Assembly (NCBI GenBank): GCA_036005125.1
Contig: DASYQV010000029.1
Coordinates: 1-15,590, forward strand
Direction of reading: 5' to 3'
DNA: 15,590 bases
Origin: DASYQV01 sp036005125
GTDB lineage: Bacteria; Acidobacteriota; Vicinamibacteria; Vicinamibacterales; UBA2999
The notes under the pieces are model-generated. The model was not told where the DNA came from, did no database searches, and saw only the letters and a list, made by a program, of their open reading frames with translations. Numbering within the stretch: the first letter of the stretch is position 1; each line of letters opens with the position of its first letter. Both the position numbers and the translations under genes were made by a program. Shown in pieces: positions 14,435 to 15,590 of the stretch.

Positions 14435-15590
14435 TCACGAAGCCTCCAGCTCTTCTTCCAACAGCTGCTTCCGGTACAACTCGGCGTAGATCCCGCCTCG
14501 TGCCACGAGATCGTCGTGGCGACCGCGCTCGACGAGTCGGCCCTCATGGAGCACCAGGATCTGATCCGCGTCCCGCACCGTCGAGATCCGATGCGAGACG
14601 ATGATCGATGTCCGCTGCCGCATGACGCCGCGGAGCCGTGACAGGATCTCCTCCTCCGTATAGGTATCCACCGACGACAGGGCGTCATCGAGCACGAGGA
14701 TCTTCGGATCGACGACGAGTGCGCGCGCAATGGCCGTGCGCTGCTTCTGTCCGCCCGAAAGGGTGATGCCGCGCTCGCCGACAATCGTCTCGTACCCCCT
14801 TGGAAAGTCGGTCAGGTCGGCGTCGAGACGCGCGATGCGCGCCGCCTCCTCGATCCGTTCCCGACTGCCCTGCCCGTCGCGCGCCCCGAATGCGATGTTC
14901 TGGGCGATCGTGTCGCTGAAGAGGAACGGCTCCTGTGGCACGAAGCCGATGGCGCCGCGGAGGACGGCCAGCGGGATGCGGCGCACGTCCACACCGTCGA
15001 TGAATACCGTGCCCGGCGGCGCCTCGTGGAGCCGCGGCAGAAGGTTCAACAACGTCGATTTGCCCGATCCGGTCGCACCCACGATGGCTGTCGTCGTCCC
15101 CGCGGGCAGCAGCGCCGAGACGTCATCGAGCACCGGCCGGGCGGCCTGCCCGTCGCGCGACGGGTACGCAAATGTCAGATGGCGGAATTCCACGTCGCCG
15201 CGGATGTGCGCCCGGTCCGTAATCTCCGTCGTTGCTTCCGCGTCCGTGATCGCCACCGGCGTCTCGAGGACCTCGAGCATCCGCTTCCACGACGCCATGC
15301 CGCGCTGCAGCATGTTCGTGACCCAACCGAACGCAATCATCGGCCACGAGAGCATCATCAGATACGCGTTGAACGCGACGAGCTCCCCGACGGACATGCG
15401 GCCGCGCACGACTTCGACACTGCCGAGCCAGAGCACGAGCAGGCCTCCCAGCCCCATGAACAATCCCATGCTCGGGTAGAACGCCCCCTGCAGGCGGATC
15501 AGCGCCTTGTTCCGCTCCACATATTCCAGATTGGCCGCACGGAACCGCTCGAGCTCGAAACCCTCCTGCACGTACGCGCGGACGACGCGA
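14435..15590 (-). CDS. ABC exporter half-transporter with degenerate ATP site, partial (BmrC/YheI, TM287-like)
   Basis: The 5' part lies beyond the right edge; about 384 C-terminal residues are present, opening with RVVRAYVQEGFELERF in the TM domain. The rest of the TM domain is followed by the nucleotide-binding domain: Walker A GATGSGKST (around 15056-15080), Q-loop FVPQEPFLF, an intact LSGGQKQR signature, Walker B ILVLDDALSSVD in which the catalytic Glu is replaced by Asp (codon GAC, 14684-14686), and the H-loop IIVSHRIST. In heterodimeric exporters such as BmrCD and TM287/288 this half has the Asp and an intact signature, while its partner has the Glu and a poor signature; both conditions are met here. 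Stop TGA at 14435-14437. Gene order (this one first) matches yheI-yheH. A GTG at 15571 is internal and not the start. Confidence 0.92.
   Translation of the reverse strand, partial: RVVRAYVQEGFELERFRAANLEYVERNKALIRLQGAFYPSMGLFMGLGGLLVLWLGSVEVVRGRMSVGELVAFNAYLMMLSWPMIAFGWVTNMLQRGMASWKRMLEVLETPVAITDAEATTEITDRAHIRGDVEFRHLTFAYPSRDGQAARPVLDDVSALLPAGTTTAIVGATGSGKSTLLNLLPRLHEAPPGTVFIDGVDVRRIPLAVLRGAIGFVPQEPFLFSDTIAQNIAFGARDGQGSRERIEEAARIARLDADLTDFPRGYETIVGERGITLSGGQKQRTAIARALVVDPKILVLDDALSSVDTYTEEEILSRLRGVMRQRTSIIVSHRISTVRDADQILVLHEGRLVERGRHDDLVARGGIYAELYRKQLLEEELEAS

Noticed and set aside
14386..14784. N-terminal extension of the second ABC transporter into the preceding gene
   Set aside because: The extension translates as Arg/Ser-rich shadow sequence; the real start is MSFHDDE at 14385 after an AGGTG site.

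Overview
The window is a high-GC bacterial chromosome segment. Its make-up (a 6S RNA gene between zapA and rny, an mxa-type MoxR/von Willebrand factor A operon, abundant structured short tandem repeats between genes) fits an Acidobacteriota genome, possibly Vicinamibacteria. That placement is inferred from gene content and style and was not tested by a search. No phage, IS element, CRISPR array, tRNA or rRNA was seen.

Layout. (1) 1-2278, plus strand, housekeeping: the 3' end of zapA (cell division), a 6S RNA gene with a near-consensus sigma70 promoter, and rny (ribonuclease Y). (2) 2279-2500: an inverted pair of heptamer arrays plus hexamer repeats, running into the start of thiL (thiamine-monophosphate kinase, 2487-3551). 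(3) 3552-3909: non-coding, with nonamer repeats and two small inverted repeats. (4) 3910-10095: a tight six-gene operon encoding a MoxR AAA+ ATPase, a DUF58 protein, a signal-peptide plus one-TM protein, a vWA membrane protein, a small one-TM protein and a second vWA membrane protein. This order matches mxaR-S-A-C-K-L of methylotrophs, but no methanol dehydrogenase gene is present. (5) 10192-10848: a membrane-anchored 3D (Asp-Asp-Asp) domain protein. (6) 10848-10981: a REP-like doublet between convergent genes. (7) 10990-11633, minus strand: a glycine-zipper lipoprotein-like gene broken by a one-base frameshift. (8) 11739-12551: a histidine-box fatty acid hydroxylase/sterol desaturase family membrane protein. 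(9) 12523-12603: a GGAGTCA heptamer inverted repeat that encodes the last residues of both convergent neighbours. (10) 12589-15590, minus strand: two half-size ABC exporters with complementary degenerate ATP sites, typical of a heterodimeric pump, separated by a strong hairpin; the upstream one runs off the window.

How the genes work together. The 3910-10095 operon probably encodes a membrane-associated chaperone/activation machine: AAA+ ATPase plus MIDAS-containing vWA partners that mature another protein, which for Mxa systems is methanol dehydrogenase (calcium insertion). The target here is not in view. The two ABC genes should form one pump. The remaining genes are ordinary housekeeping or envelope functions. 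The most unusual feature is that most gaps outside operons carry a structured short repeat of a different sequence family, and two of these intrude into coding sequence.
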